Origin: Pseudomonas sputi
GTDB taxonomy: Bacteria > Pseudomonadota > Gammaproteobacteria > Pseudomonadales > Pseudomonadaceae
Reading direction: 5' to 3'
Length of the DNA: 64,000 nucleotides
Assembly: GCF_021603585.1 (NCBI RefSeq)
Contig: NZ_BQHI01000017.1
Location: forward strand, 46,171 to 110,170
The position numbers were made by a program, and so were the translations under genes. Below, in pieces: positions 9,241 to 17,852 of this stretch. The notes below the pieces were generated by a model, which did not search any database, was not told where the DNA came from, and saw nothing but the letters and a program-made list of their open reading frames with translations. How positions within the stretch are numbered: position 1 is the stretch's first letter; the number at the start of each line of letters is the position of its first letter.

Positions 9241-9963
9241 GTGATATCGACCGTCCACATCGCCAGGCTCAAGGCCTGGGGCGCCCATGGTTTCACCGCG
9301 ACCGGCGTGGTCACCGCCTTCCTGGCCACCCTGGCCCTGCTGGAAAACCAGCCGATTCACTGCCTGATGTGGCTGGGCGTGGCACTGATCGTCGACGGCC
9401 TCGACGGGGCGCTGGCGCGCAAGGTCAACGTGCAGTCGGTGCTACCGAGTTTCGACGGATCGATCCTCGATCTGGTGATCGATTACCTGACCTACGTGTT
9501 CATCCCGGCGCTGTTCATCTATCGCTACATTCCCCTGCCCGACTACACCCTGCTGCTGACCGTGTCGCTGATTCTGGTGTCGTCGCTGTTCTGCTTCTGC
9601 AACGTCAACATGAAGAGCAAGGACAACTATTTCGTCGGCTTCCCCGCCGCCTGGAACGTGGTTGCACTGTGCCTGTACATCATCGATCCGGGGCCATGGC
9701 TCACCTTCCTGACGGTGATTGGCCTGGCGCTGCTGACCGTGACCCGGATGAAATTCCTGCACCCGTTCCGGGTACGCCGGTTCATGCCGATCAACATTGC
9801 CGTGACGGCGATCTGGCTGCTGTGCAGTCTGTCGCTGGTGCTGAACCACCCGGTGATCAACCCGCTGGTGATGGGCTTGTGGCTGCTGGCGTCAGCGTAC
9901 TTTCTCGGCATCTGCATCTGGCGCACGGCGCTGGAGTGGTTTGACAGTGCGCATCTGAAATAG
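9241..9963 (+). CDS. pcs: Phosphatidylcholine synthase
   Basis: A 240-aa integral membrane CDP-alcohol phosphatidyltransferase that condenses CDP-diacylglycerol with choline to give phosphatidylcholine. The catalytic signature DG-x2-AR-x-G-x3-D-x3-D appears as DGLDGALAR followed by FDGSILDLVID, in the spacing typical of Pcs, amid about eight hydrophobic segments. I favour GTG 9241 because GGAG lies 9 nt upstream; an in-frame TTG at 9190 has no ribosome-binding site. It is a single gene, convergent with the following methyltransferase across a REP-like palindrome. Confidence 0.9.
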   Translation: MISTVHIARLKAWGAHGFTATGVVTAFLATLALLENQPIHCLMWLGVALIVDGLDGALARKVNVQSVLPSFDGSILDLVIDYLTYVFIPALFIYRYIPLPDYTLLLTVSLILVSSLFCFCNVNMKSKDNYFVGFPAAWNVVALCLYIIDPGPWLTFLTVIGLALLTVTRMKFLHPFRVRRFMPINIAVTAIWLLCSLSLVLNHPVINPLVMGLWLLASAYFLGICIWRTALEWFDSAHLK

Positions 9964-9981
9964 AAGCTCTGCAGGGATCCC

Positions 9982-10009
9982 TGTGGGAGCGAGCAAGCTT
10001 GCTCCCACA
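9982..10009. repeat. REP-like palindrome between convergent genes
   Basis: The arms TGTGGGAGC and GCTCCCACA enclose a self-complementary core (GAGCAAGCTT), giving a 28-bp inverted repeat. The TGTGGGAGC core is typical of Pseudomonas REP elements. It sits between the ends of pcs (+) and the methyltransferase (-), where it could act as a bidirectional terminator or mRNA stabiliser. Confidence 0.75.
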
Positions 10010-10015
10010 ATGGTT

Positions 10016-10828
10016 TCAGCGCTTGGTGATGACGACCTCCAGATATTCACTCGGCACCACCATCGATTCCGCTCCCGCCCGGTTCAACCCGTCGATCAGT
10101 AAAGCAAGATCTGTCTCCAGCGCCTGCCCGCTCTCGGGCGGCAACGCGGCGAACGCCTTGTGCACCGGGCCGTACCAGTGGCGAAACACATCAATGAAAT
10201 GCGCCGCCGAGCGATAGCGAAAGTTGAAGTGGCGGCGGGTCACCTGGACCTGGAACTGGCGATCATCGAAGTTCGAATGCAGCCAGGCTTCCGCTCCCCA
10301 GTTCGAGGGCGGTTGCGCACCCGGTGGCGGTGGCAGGTAGCGGCCGAGGGTCTTGAACATCTGGCCGACGAAGCCTTCGGGCGTCCAGTTGGCCAGGCCG
10401 ATCCGTCCGCCACGGCGACAGACCCGCGCCAACTCCTTGGCCGCCTTGGCCTGATCCGGGGCGAACATCACACCGAAGGTCGACAGCACCGCATCGAAAC
10501 TGGAATCGGCAAACGGCAGCGCCTCGGCATCGGCGACCTGAAAGGTCACGTCCAGATGCTCGGCGCGCGCCCGGTCCTGGCCGCGTTCCAGCAGCGCCGC
10601 GACATAATCGGTGGACGTCACCCGACAACCACGGCGTGCCGCCGCCAGCGTGGCATTGCCGTTGCCGGCGGCGACATCCAGCACTTCTTCATCGCAGCGC
10701 AAGTCGCAGGCTTCGGCGAGGGTTTCGCCGACGATCTGCAACGTGGTGCCGATCACGGCGTAGTCGCCACTGGCCCAGGCGACCTTCTGGCGTTCCTTCA
10801 GGGCAGTGAGATCAATGGGGGTACTCAT
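10016..10828 (-). CDS. Class I SAM methyltransferase, UbiE-like
   Basis: A 270-aa methyltransferase of the Methyltransf_11/UbiE type. Motif I is LDVAAGNGNATLAAARRG, motif II includes TSTDYVAALLERG, and the acidic post-I motif is VADAEALPFADSSFDAVLS. The start is ATG with GGAG 9 nt upstream. It follows the DUF4242 gene after 25 nt, so both are probably one transcript. No substrate-specific domain is seen; small-molecule C- or O-methylation is the usual role of this group. Confidence 0.85.
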   Translation of the reverse strand: MSTPIDLTALKERQKVAWASGDYAVIGTTLQIVGETLAEACDLRCDEEVLDVAAGNGNATLAAARRGCRVTSTDYVAALLERGQDRARAEHLDVTFQVADAEALPFADSSFDAVLSTFGVMFAPDQAKAAKELARVCRRGGRIGLANWTPEGFVGQMFKTLGRYLPPPPGAQPPSNWGAEAWLHSNFDDRQFQVQVTRRHFNFRYRSAAHFIDVFRHWYGPVHKAFAALPPESGQALETDLALLIDGLNRAGAESMVVPSEYLEVVITKR

Positions 10829-10853
10829 GAATGGGTGCTCCGCGGCAGAGGGG

Positions 10854-11126
10854 TCAATCGGCGGTCGTCGGGTCGATGATGCTCGTCACCCGGGACACGC
10901 TATTGGCCGGAAATCCCCCACGCTTGGCGTGTTCGCGCACCAGCTCTTCGTTGGGTGCGATGTACACGCAATAGATCTTGTCGGCAGTCACATAACTCTG
11001 CAGCCACTGCACCTCTGGCCCGAGTTCACGCAGCACGTTGCAGGACGTTTGCGATACGGCCTTGAGTTCTGGCTCCGATAGCTTTCCGGCTCCTGGAATC
11101 TCGCGTTCAATCACGAACTTCGGCAT
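10854..11126 (-). CDS. DUF4242 (SCO4226-like) small protein
   Basis: A 90-aa protein matching DUF4242 as I know it: MPKFVIEREIPGAGKL start, WLQSYVTADKIYCVYIAPNEE core and REHAKRGGFPANSVSRV end. The family adopts a ferredoxin-like fold and includes the nickel-binding SCO4226; the HAKRGGFP motif is its hallmark. It is the first gene of a two-gene unit with the downstream methyltransferase. Its biological role is not established. Confidence 0.85.
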   Translation of the reverse strand: MPKFVIEREIPGAGKLSEPELKAVSQTSCNVLRELGPEVQWLQSYVTADKIYCVYIAPNEELVREHAKRGGFPANSVSRVTSIIDPTTAD

Positions 11127-11301
11127 GGCAACCTCGCTTTCTTTTTATGGATGTCAGAGCCGTTGCTGGCCCCGCTCGCCCACTATCGCGCGGGCGCTGT
11201 CCGGCGTCCCTGCCAATCGTCCGGAGTGCCCATAAAACCGGGCGTTGGCCGATGAATGGCGGGATTTTGTAAAGGCCCCGAAACAGATATTGGAAAAGCC
11301 A

Positions 11302-11332
11302 AACGGCCCGGGAAGGTTGACTCCGGGCCGTT
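11302..11332 (-). terminator. Intrinsic terminator after dipZ
   Basis: Perfect 10-bp inverted repeat AACGGCCCGG / CCGGGCCGTT with an 11-nt loop, 13 nt beyond the dipZ stop. Read on the minus strand it is followed by TGGCTTTTCC, a modest U-tract. Confidence 0.8.
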
Positions 11333-11344
11333 CGCTCTTATTGA

Positions 11345-12559
11345 TCAGGCCGCAGATGCCTTGGCCTCTTTGAGCAGCTGTTGAATCATCTGCTCCTGAG
11401 CCTCGTAACGCCCTTCGCCGAAGTGGGTGTAACGCACCTGGCCCTTGGCGTCGATCAGGTAATGCGCCGGCCAGTACTGGTTATCGAAGTTGCGCCAGAT
11501 CGCGTAGTTGTTGTCGATGGCCACCGGGTAGGTGATGCCGAGCTTCTGCACTTGATCCTTGACGTTGTCGATGATCCGCTCGTAGCCGTATTCCGGGGTG
11601 TGCACGCCGATCACCACCAGGCCGTCCTTGCCGTACTTCTTCTCCCACGCCTTCACGTACGGCAGGGTGTGCTGGCAGTTGATGCAGTCATACGTCCAGA
11701 AGTCCACCAGCACCACTTTGCCGCGCAGGGACTCAGCCGTCAGTTCCGGCGAGTTCAGCCATTGCACCGCGCCGGACAGCGACGGCATCGCGCCTTTGCT
11801 CGCCTCGTCTTCGGTCGAGTCCGCACGGACTTTGCTGACGAAGTAGTCCAGCACTTTCGGCACGTTCTCCAGCACGCTTTTCTCGACCGATGCCACGCCT
11901 TGGGACGAGGTATTGGCCAGCAGCAGGTTGTCGGCACCGGTGGCGATCACCGCCGCCGTCGCCAGCACCGCAACGCCCGCCCCCCGGCGGAACCAGCCAG
12001 TGAACGGAATCGACGGTTTCAACCGATTGACCAGACCGCGACCAGCGAAGATCAGCGTCCCCAGCGACAGCGCACTGCCCGCACCGTAGGCCAGCAGCAA
12101 CAGGCTGGTCTGAGCGTTGGCGCCTTGCAGCATGGCACCGGTGAGGATCACGCCGAGGATCGGACCGGCGCACGGCGCCCACAACAGACCGGTAGCGACG
12201 CCAATCATGATCGAGGCCATGGGGCCGGTCTTTTTCCGGGCGTCGGGGTCGAGGCGATTGCCCAGCCGCACGAAGGGCCGCGCCAGCCAGTCACCGATGC
12301 GCGCGGAAATCAGCGACAGCGCAAACAGCACCATCACCGCCAGCGCAATGTGGCGACCGGTGTTGCTGGCCTGGATCACCCACTCGCTGCTGACCACCGC
12401 CAGGCTGGAGATCAGGGCAAAGGTCAGGGCCATGCCGCCGAGAGTCAGCAGGATCGAAGAGCGGGTGCGGTCGGCACCGGCGAACAGAAACGGCACCACC
12501 GGCAGGATGCACGGACTGAGGACAGTCAACAGACCGCCCAGGAAAGCGATGAGAAACAT
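11345..12559 (-). CDS. dipZ: DipZ-type CcdA-thioredoxin fusion
   Basis: A 404-aa membrane thiol-disulfide carrier. The N-terminal half is a CcdA/DsbD-like six-helix domain carrying the redox Cys pair in LSPCILP and APCAGP. The C-terminal half (about 265-400) is a periplasmic TlpA-like thioredoxin domain with active site YDCINCQ. It should move reducing equivalents from cytoplasmic thioredoxin to periplasmic substrates. ATG 12559 is preferred: AAGGTG lies about 7 nt upstream, and the alternative GTG 12568 overlaps that ribosome-binding site. It follows two small secreted-protein genes (67 and 29 nt gaps) and ends at a clear terminator. Confidence 0.88.
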   Translation of the reverse strand: MFLIAFLGGLLTVLSPCILPVVPFLFAGADRTRSSILLTLGGMALTFALISSLAVVSSEWVIQASNTGRHIALAVMVLFALSLISARIGDWLARPFVRLGNRLDPDARKKTGPMASIMIGVATGLLWAPCAGPILGVILTGAMLQGANAQTSLLLLAYGAGSALSLGTLIFAGRGLVNRLKPSIPFTGWFRRGAGVAVLATAAVIATGADNLLLANTSSQGVASVEKSVLENVPKVLDYFVSKVRADSTEDEASKGAMPSLSGAVQWLNSPELTAESLRGKVVLVDFWTYDCINCQHTLPYVKAWEKKYGKDGLVVIGVHTPEYGYERIIDNVKDQVQKLGITYPVAIDNNYAIWRNFDNQYWPAHYLIDAKGQVRYTHFGEGRYEAQEQMIQQLLKEAKASAA

Positions 12560-12635
12560 GAGGTTCACCTTTTGAATAAGGGGTGGTCTGTTGACTGGAT
12601 CGGGGGCCGGCCGTTACGGGCAGCCCCTTCAATCC

Positions 12636-12932
12636 TCAAGCCGTCTGGTTTTCCAGCCATTGGCTTTGCGGCGTACGGCTGGCACCGTTCTCGGCCAGCG
12701 TCTGGCCTTGCGGCGTACGGCTGGAACCGTCGGCGGCCACCCTCTGCCCCTGCGGCGTGCGGCTGGAACCGTCGGCGGCGATCAGGCCGTCGTTGCCCGG
12801 CTTGGCCACCGGGGCCAGTTGAAAGCAGGTGCTGCTGCCACAGCTGTGCTGTTCGACGGCAGCGTTGGCGTGAGCCGCGACGCCGGCGAGGGAGAAGGCA
12901 ACAGCGGTCAGATAGCGCGATACGTTGTTCAT
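12636..12932 (-). CDS. Small secreted Cys-containing repeat peptide
   Basis: A 98-aa protein with a signal peptide (about residues 1-25, cleaved near AHANA). The mature part has only two Cys (HSCGSSTCF), then three tandem copies of a 14-residue unit: IAADGSSRTPQGQ, VAADGSSRTPQGQ and LAENGASRTPQSQ. I do not recognise a family. The start has AAAGGAA upstream. It lies between DUF2790 and dipZ in an apparent operon, which suggests a periplasmic role tied to thiol chemistry. It is proposed in the findings as a possible substrate of the DUF692 enzyme at 19.6-20.5 kb; that is speculation. Confidence 0.8.
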   Translation of the reverse strand: MNNVSRYLTAVAFSLAGVAAHANAAVEQHSCGSSTCFQLAPVAKPGNDGLIAADGSSRTPQGQRVAADGSSRTPQGQTLAENGASRTPQSQWLENQTA

Positions 12933-12961
12933 GGCGAGGTTCCTTTAATAGCGATGGGTAA

Positions 12962-13231
12962 TCAGTTGTCCTGGTTGCAGCCGTCGGCGAATTTGCGGTA
13001 GTCGAGCACCTGGGTCTTGCCGGCCGAGTCGAGGTACGTCAGGCGGGCGTCGACGACGCCGCAGGTCATCGAGTTGTCCTGTGTCAGCGACACCACTTTC
13101 TGGATGTCCAGGTGGCTGCCGTAGGCGTAGGTTTGCGGGGTGACATCGGCTTCGGCGCGGGCCGACAGAGTGCAGATGTTCAAAGCGGCAAACAGGCAAG
13201 CGGCAGCAATCGATTGGGTCTTGGCGTTCAT
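12962..13231 (-). CDS. DUF2790 secreted protein
   Basis: An 89-aa exported protein with signal peptide (cleaved near LSARA) and a DUF2790-like mature domain: YAYGSHLDIQKVVSL, CGVVDARLTYLDSAGK, LDYRKFADGCNQDN. Two Cys remain, probably as a disulfide. The ribosome-binding site GAGGA precedes the ATG. It is the first gene of the DUF2790-peptide-dipZ run and diverges from the two-component system. Paralogues of this family are common in Pseudomonas and respond to metal or envelope stress in some species; no specific function is assigned. Confidence 0.85.
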   Translation of the reverse strand: MNAKTQSIAAACLFAALNICTLSARAEADVTPQTYAYGSHLDIQKVVSLTQDNSMTCGVVDARLTYLDSAGKTQVLDYRKFADGCNQDN

Positions 13232-13350
13232 GGCGTTTTCCTCGGGGCTTCAATGGTTGAATCGTTGATTGGGCCGAGGCGTTCTGTGTGTGCCTCGATG
13301 GAGCTCATTTAAAGCTCGCGAGGTATCGCGCATGTGTCGGCAAATGCCGT

Positions 13351-13466
13351 GTATAAATCGCTACGTATCCGCGCGCGTCCGGGATACACAGCGATACAAA
13401 ACCCTGCAAAAATCCGCTTTTTGCGTCGGCATGTATCCATCACAGCGCTGGATACACTGCAATACA
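13351..13466. promoter_or_regulatory. Cluster of GATACA direct repeats (likely OmpR-type operator)
   Basis: The 306-bp divergent gap between DUF2790 and the response regulator holds three related sites. They are GATACA-CAGC-GATACA at 13383-13398, GATACA-CTGC-AATACA at 13451-13466 with an inverted GTATCC at 13433, and a degenerate inverted copy at 13351-13370. Hexamers repeated every 10 bp on one face are typical of OmpR-family response regulators. A TAGACT at 13498-13503 could be a -10 box toward the response regulator. The same arrangement occurs at 20564-20597. Confidence 0.65.
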
Positions 13467-13537
13467 AAGGCAGGCAGGCGGGTCCGCGCGGGCTCGATAG
13501 ACTGCCCGGCAATCCCCTTTGATTGAGGTTTGGCCCC

Positions 13538-14278
13538 ATGGAACATGTCGATCACATCCTGATCGTCGACGACGATCGCGAGATTCGCGAACTGGTCGGC
13601 AATTACCTGAAGAAGAACGGCCTGCGCACCACAGTGGTTGCCGATGGCCGGCAGATGCGCAGCTTTCTGGAAGCCAACACCGTCGACCTGATCGTGCTCG
13701 ACATCATGATGCCCGGCGACGATGGCCTGCTGCTGTGCCGCGAGTTGCGCTCGGGCAAACACAAGGCCACGCCAATCCTGATGCTCACCGCGCGCAACGA
13801 TGAAACCGACCGCATCCTCGGTCTGGAAATGGGCGCCGACGACTACCTGACCAAACCGTTCGCCGCCCGCGAGCTGCTGGCGCGAATCAACGCCGTGCTG
13901 CGTCGCACGCGCATGCTGCCACCCAACCTGGTGGTCACCGAAAGCGGTCGGCTGTTGGCGTTCGGTCGCTGGCAGCTCGACACCTCCGCTCGGCATCTGC
14001 TGGACAAGGACGGCACCATGGTCGCCCTGAGCGGCGCGGAATACCGTTTGCTGCGGGTGTTCCTCGACCATCCGCAACGGGTGCTGAGCCGCGATCAATT
14101 GCTCAACCTGACCCAGGGCCGGGACGCCGATCTGTTCGACCGCTCCATCGATCTGCTGGTCAGCCGTCTGCGCCAGCGCCTGCTGGATGACGCCCGCGAA
14201 CCGGCCTACATCAAGACCGTGCGCAGCGAAGGCTATGTGTTCTCGCTGCCGGTCGAAGTCCTCGGAGCCCCCGCATGA
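13538..14278 (+). CDS. OmpR-family response regulator
   Basis: 246 aa. The receiver domain (about 5-120) has phospho-acceptor D55 in LIVLDIMMPG, acidic residues DDD at 11-13 and K in LTKPF. The C-terminal winged-helix domain (about 135-235) has the usual EYRLLRVFLDHP and DRSIDLLVSRLRQRL motifs. ATG 13538 follows TGAGGT by 9 nt; an upstream in-frame TTG is not needed. The last 4 nt overlap the sensor kinase (ATGA). The GATACA repeats upstream suggest autoregulation and control of the divergent DUF2790-dipZ genes. Confidence 0.93.
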   Translation: MEHVDHILIVDDDREIRELVGNYLKKNGLRTTVVADGRQMRSFLEANTVDLIVLDIMMPGDDGLLLCRELRSGKHKATPILMLTARNDETDRILGLEMGADDYLTKPFAARELLARINAVLRRTRMLPPNLVVTESGRLLAFGRWQLDTSARHLLDKDGTMVALSGAEYRLLRVFLDHPQRVLSRDQLLNLTQGRDADLFDRSIDLLVSRLRQRLLDDAREPAYIKTVRSEGYVFSLPVEVLGAPA

Positions 14279-15579
14279 ATGTCGCCCTGCGCTGGCCGCG
14301 CACCCTCGCCTCCCGCTTGTCGCTGATTTTCCTGATCGGCCTGATCCTCGCTCAGGCGCTGTCGTTCGGCGCGCAATATTACGAGCGCTACGAAAGTGCG
14401 AAAAACACCATGCTCGGCAACCTCGAGACCGACGTTTCGACCTCGATTGCCATTCTTGATCGTCTGCCCGCCGAAGAACGCCCGATGTGGCTCAAACGCC
14501 TGGCGCGCAAGAACTACGGTTACTTGCTGAGCGAAGGCGAACCGGGCACACCGCTGGACCCGCAGGACGTGCCGATTGCCGTCACCTCGATTACCGACGC
14601 AATTGGCGAGGCCTATCCGCTGACATTCACCGATATTCCCGGCCCGAAAAAACACTTTCAGGGTCACCTGCGCCTGAGCGACGGCAGCCCCGTGACCATC
14701 GATGTGCGTCCGTCGATGGTGCCGCTGTCGCCGTGGCTGCCGGTGGTGTTGCTCGGGCAACTGGCGCTGATGCTCGCCTGCACCTGGCTGGCGGTGCGCA
14801 TCGCCATCCGCCCCCTCACCCGCCTCGCCAACGCGGTGGAAACCCTCGACCCCAACGCCCACCCGATCAACCTCGACGAAAAAGGCCCGAACGAAGTGGC
14901 CTATGCTGCCCGCGCCTTCAACTCGATGCAGGCGCGGATTGCGGCTTACCTGAAAGAACGCATGCAGCTGCTGGCGGCGATCTCCCACGACTTGCAAACC
15001 CCGATCACCCGCATGAAGCTGCGGGCGGAGTTCATGGACGATTCAGCCGAGAAAGACAAACTGTGGAACGACCTCGGCGAGATGGAACATCTGGTGCGCG
15101 AAGGCGTGGCCTACGCCCGCAGCATCCACGGCTCGACCGAAGAAAGCCGGCGCACCAACCTGGATTCGTTCCTCGACAGCCTGGTGTTCGACTATCAGGA
15201 CATGGGCAAAGAGGTGCAGTTGAGTGGCAAGAGTGACGCGGTCATCGACACCCGTCCCCACGCCTTGCGCCGGGTGCTGGTCAACCTGACCGACAACGCG
15301 CTGAAGTTCGCGGGAGCGGCCGAGCTGCTGATTCAACGCGACAAGAGCGGCCTCTCGATCAAGGTCATGGATCGCGGCCCGGGCATCGCCGAAGAAGAGC
15401 TGGCCCAGGTGATGGAACCTTTCTACCGCGTGGAAAACTCGCGCAACCGCAGCACCGGCGGCACCGGGCTGGGGCTGGCGATTGCCCAGCAACTGGCGCT
15501 GGCGCTGGGTGGGTCGCTGACGCTGAGCAATCGCGAAGGTGGCGGGTTGTGTGCGGAGCTGAAGTTGCCATTGAGCTGA
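14275..15579 (+). CDS. Sensor histidine kinase
   Basis: A 434-aa membrane kinase partnered with the preceding regulator. TM1 lies at about 14-34, a periplasmic sensor of about 115 residues follows, then TM2 at about 153-176, HAMP, HisKA with H238 in AISHDLQTP, N-box LVNLTDNALKFAG, G1 DRGPGIAEEE, F-box EPFYRVE and G2 GGTGLGLAIAQQ. The signal is not identifiable. Proximity to DipZ and small Cys-containing secreted proteins points to envelope redox or metal stress (inference). Confidence 0.93.
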   Translation: MNVALRWPRTLASRLSLIFLIGLILAQALSFGAQYYERYESAKNTMLGNLETDVSTSIAILDRLPAEERPMWLKRLARKNYGYLLSEGEPGTPLDPQDVPIAVTSITDAIGEAYPLTFTDIPGPKKHFQGHLRLSDGSPVTIDVRPSMVPLSPWLPVVLLGQLALMLACTWLAVRIAIRPLTRLANAVETLDPNAHPINLDEKGPNEVAYAARAFNSMQARIAAYLKERMQLLAAISHDLQTPITRMKLRAEFMDDSAEKDKLWNDLGEMEHLVREGVAYARSIHGSTEESRRTNLDSFLDSLVFDYQDMGKEVQLSGKSDAVIDTRPHALRRVLVNLTDNALKFAGAAELLIQRDKSGLSIKVMDRGPGIAEEELAQVMEPFYRVENSRNRSTGGTGLGLAIAQQLALALGGSLTLSNREGGGLCAELKLPLS

Positions 15580-15671
15580 GCGCCAGCGGTCGCGACTGTC
15601 AGATCTGACAGTAGCCGGCCAGGCAGAATTATTGTGGGATGACACCTCGCTCAGCCGTTGCGGGGTGCTCC

Positions 15672-17852
15672 ATGTCTCTGCTCGAAATTGTCAATCAAAC
15701 CTGTCGACGACTGGCACCCGGCGGCTGGCACTCGCTGTTGCTGGCCCATGGTCTGGACATTCTCGCCGTACCGCTCAAGGACGAACTGCTCAAACCCTTG
15801 CGTATCGACCGGTCGCTGCCCGGTTTTGAAGACTTTTGCCCGGCCGGCAATCGGGCGATCGAACCTGCCCGGCCTGCCCAAAGCCTGCTCTTTCATGCGC
15901 TGGCGTCGCCAAGGGTCACGCGCGATGCAAGTGGTCAGCCCCTGCAAACCTATCCAAGCCCTGTCGAGATCCGGGCTGTTCTGAACTACGTCTTCGGCGT
16001 CCGTCCACCTTCGCTCAAGGATTTGCAGCGAAAGGCCCAGGGCGAACCGCTGGCCGTGGCAGTGTTTGCCAGCGAGTACCGTTGCGCCCCCGACACGGTT
16101 CATGGTGAGCACGCCGATCTGTGTTACTCGCGCACCGGAATTGCTCGTGTGGGCAATACCAGCGCCCTGTACGCCCCCGAGCTGCGCTGTTTCTTGCCGT
16201 TCGTTCAGGACGACCCCTACGGCATTCGCATAATGCCGGTGCATTACTGCGCCTATATCGCCGTGCAACGCCAAGGAAATCACGAACAGTTCGGCCCGAT
16301 GGATGCTCAGCCGGACGTCGATCCCGCACTGAAATTCTGGGTGCCGATGCACAAGCTGTTCGATGGCAAGGAATGCCTGGCGGGACTGGATCTGGAGGTG
16401 AAATTCAAAGCTTTTCATATCAATGAAAAGATTCGCCACATCCATCTGCGTCACAGCGACACCGGCTGGCAAGAACCGGATATTTCCCAGTCGCCCTTTG
16501 TCATCACCGATGGTCTGGCAATGCTGGAGGTGGAACCCGGATCGGGATCGGGCCTGCTGTTGCCAAGGCCCAGACCGCAGCTTGCCGAGCCGGCCCGTTA
16601 CCGGGGCCAGTTGTTGTCATTCACGATGCCCAAGGACTCGGGGGGCATGATCCATGGTCGGTCAATGCTGCACGACAATGGCACCATCGAAGATCTGAAC
16701 CACCGCGAGGGTGTCGCCGAGCTGGTGAAGCAAGGCGGATATCGCGCCCTGCACCATCGGGACGGCACGGCCGACGGTTACATCCGCGCGCACTGCACGT
16801 CGCTGGGGCATCTGCAGTCGATTCCTGCCTATTCGATCATTGCCACCCCGGATTTCTTTCCGTTTTGCCACCCACGGCGCTTGATGCGCTGGGCAAGGCA
16901 AGTGCCAGCCTTTACCGACCCGAACATCTGGCATGCCCGCCTGCAGGCGTTATCGAACGTGCGTTATTGCGCCAACCTGACACTCGCGGATCAACCGTTC
17001 TCCCCGGAGGATCGGGGAGTCACCGCGATTGTCGGCTTGCCGCGCAAGCCCGGCCTACCGCCGCCGGCCGGCACCGATCTGGCCGACATTGATCGTCCCA
17101 CCTCATTGCCGGACGGCGATACCGGCATTTTCGCCCCGGGATGGGGGGTGGGCTGGGTTCGCAAGCCAATCCCGGATGGCCACTGGATCAACCATCTGGT
17201 CGGTTACCAAATGGCCAGTCCGTTTCCCGAGGACGCCAGAATCTGCGCAGCATTGGGCTCTTTCTGGCCCGGCCTGGCACCCGATTCCGCTCGCACATTC
17301 GAGCCCCGCTCAAGCCTGCACACCATTATCCCGTTGACCGATGCGGAAACCGGAACAGGCGCCGTCGCCTGGGACAACCAGCGCCCCCCACAACTGATCC
17401 AGGATCAGCGCCGGACGTTCGTCCGCTATCGCGCCTACGAATACAGCGATTACACCCAAGTCGCCCTTGAAAACAGATTTTCCCTGCAGCAGACCGGCGC
17501 AATCACCCAGCAGGAATACCAGAACCGGGTGCTCTCGATGTATCGCGTCTACAACGTACTCGGTGCGGGAACCGACAAGTCCCTGCGCCATGCGTGGCCG
17601 TTGCTGTCCTTCATCCGAGTGCAGCGACCCGATCCGGAACTGGACTCGGCGCAACAGCAGGTCGGCATAGTATTGCGCGGCTGGGTCTATCGCTTCCTGA
17701 TGTACGAACGCGGCACCGAAAGCATCCCGGACGAAGACTTCAGATGGCGCGATGTGCAGGTCAGGCAACAGGTACGACTGTTCGTCAGCGCCGAGACGAT
17801 ACTCGTCAAATACGAACATGCTGCGTGGCAACTCGCCCTTGAAACCCTTTGA
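15672..17852 (+). CDS. Large uncharacterised protein coupled to a flavoprotein
   Basis: About 726 aa; not recognised with confidence. It has no signal peptide or membrane segment. Distinct stretches include CYSRTGIARVGNTSALY (about 155-175), FWVPMHKLFDG, GFAPGWGVGW-like glycine turns and FWPGLAPDSARTFEP near the C-terminus. The 3' end overlaps the flavoprotein by 35 nt, so the two proteins probably act together. The size, the GIARVGN motif and a flavoprotein partner recall LodA/GoxA quinoprotein oxidases with LodB, but the conserved CTQ-forming Cys/Trp context is not evident. ATG 15672 has GGGGTG upstream; an ATG 33 nt earlier has none. Confidence 0.7.
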   Translation: MSLLEIVNQTCRRLAPGGWHSLLLAHGLDILAVPLKDELLKPLRIDRSLPGFEDFCPAGNRAIEPARPAQSLLFHALASPRVTRDASGQPLQTYPSPVEIRAVLNYVFGVRPPSLKDLQRKAQGEPLAVAVFASEYRCAPDTVHGEHADLCYSRTGIARVGNTSALYAPELRCFLPFVQDDPYGIRIMPVHYCAYIAVQRQGNHEQFGPMDAQPDVDPALKFWVPMHKLFDGKECLAGLDLEVKFKAFHINEKIRHIHLRHSDTGWQEPDISQSPFVITDGLAMLEVEPGSGSGLLLPRPRPQLAEPARYRGQLLSFTMPKDSGGMIHGRSMLHDNGTIEDLNHREGVAELVKQGGYRALHHRDGTADGYIRAHCTSLGHLQSIPAYSIIATPDFFPFCHPRRLMRWARQVPAFTDPNIWHARLQALSNVRYCANLTLADQPFSPEDRGVTAIVGLPRKPGLPPPAGTDLADIDRPTSLPDGDTGIFAPGWGVGWVRKPIPDGHWINHLVGYQMASPFPEDARICAALGSFWPGLAPDSARTFEPRSSLHTIIPLTDAETGTGAVAWDNQRPPQLIQDQRRTFVRYRAYEYSDYTQVALENRFSLQQTGAITQQEYQNRVLSMYRVYNVLGAGTDKSLRHAWPLLSFIRVQRPDPELDSAQQQVGIVLRGWVYRFLMYERGTESIPDEDFRWRDVQVRQQVRLFVSAETILVKYEHAAWQLALETL

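Noticed and set aside
15672-17852. Direct annotation of the 726-aa protein as LodA/GoxA
   Set aside because: Only the size, a GIARVGN stretch and the flavoprotein partner fit. The conserved C-terminal CTQ context was not recognisable, so it is left as unknown.
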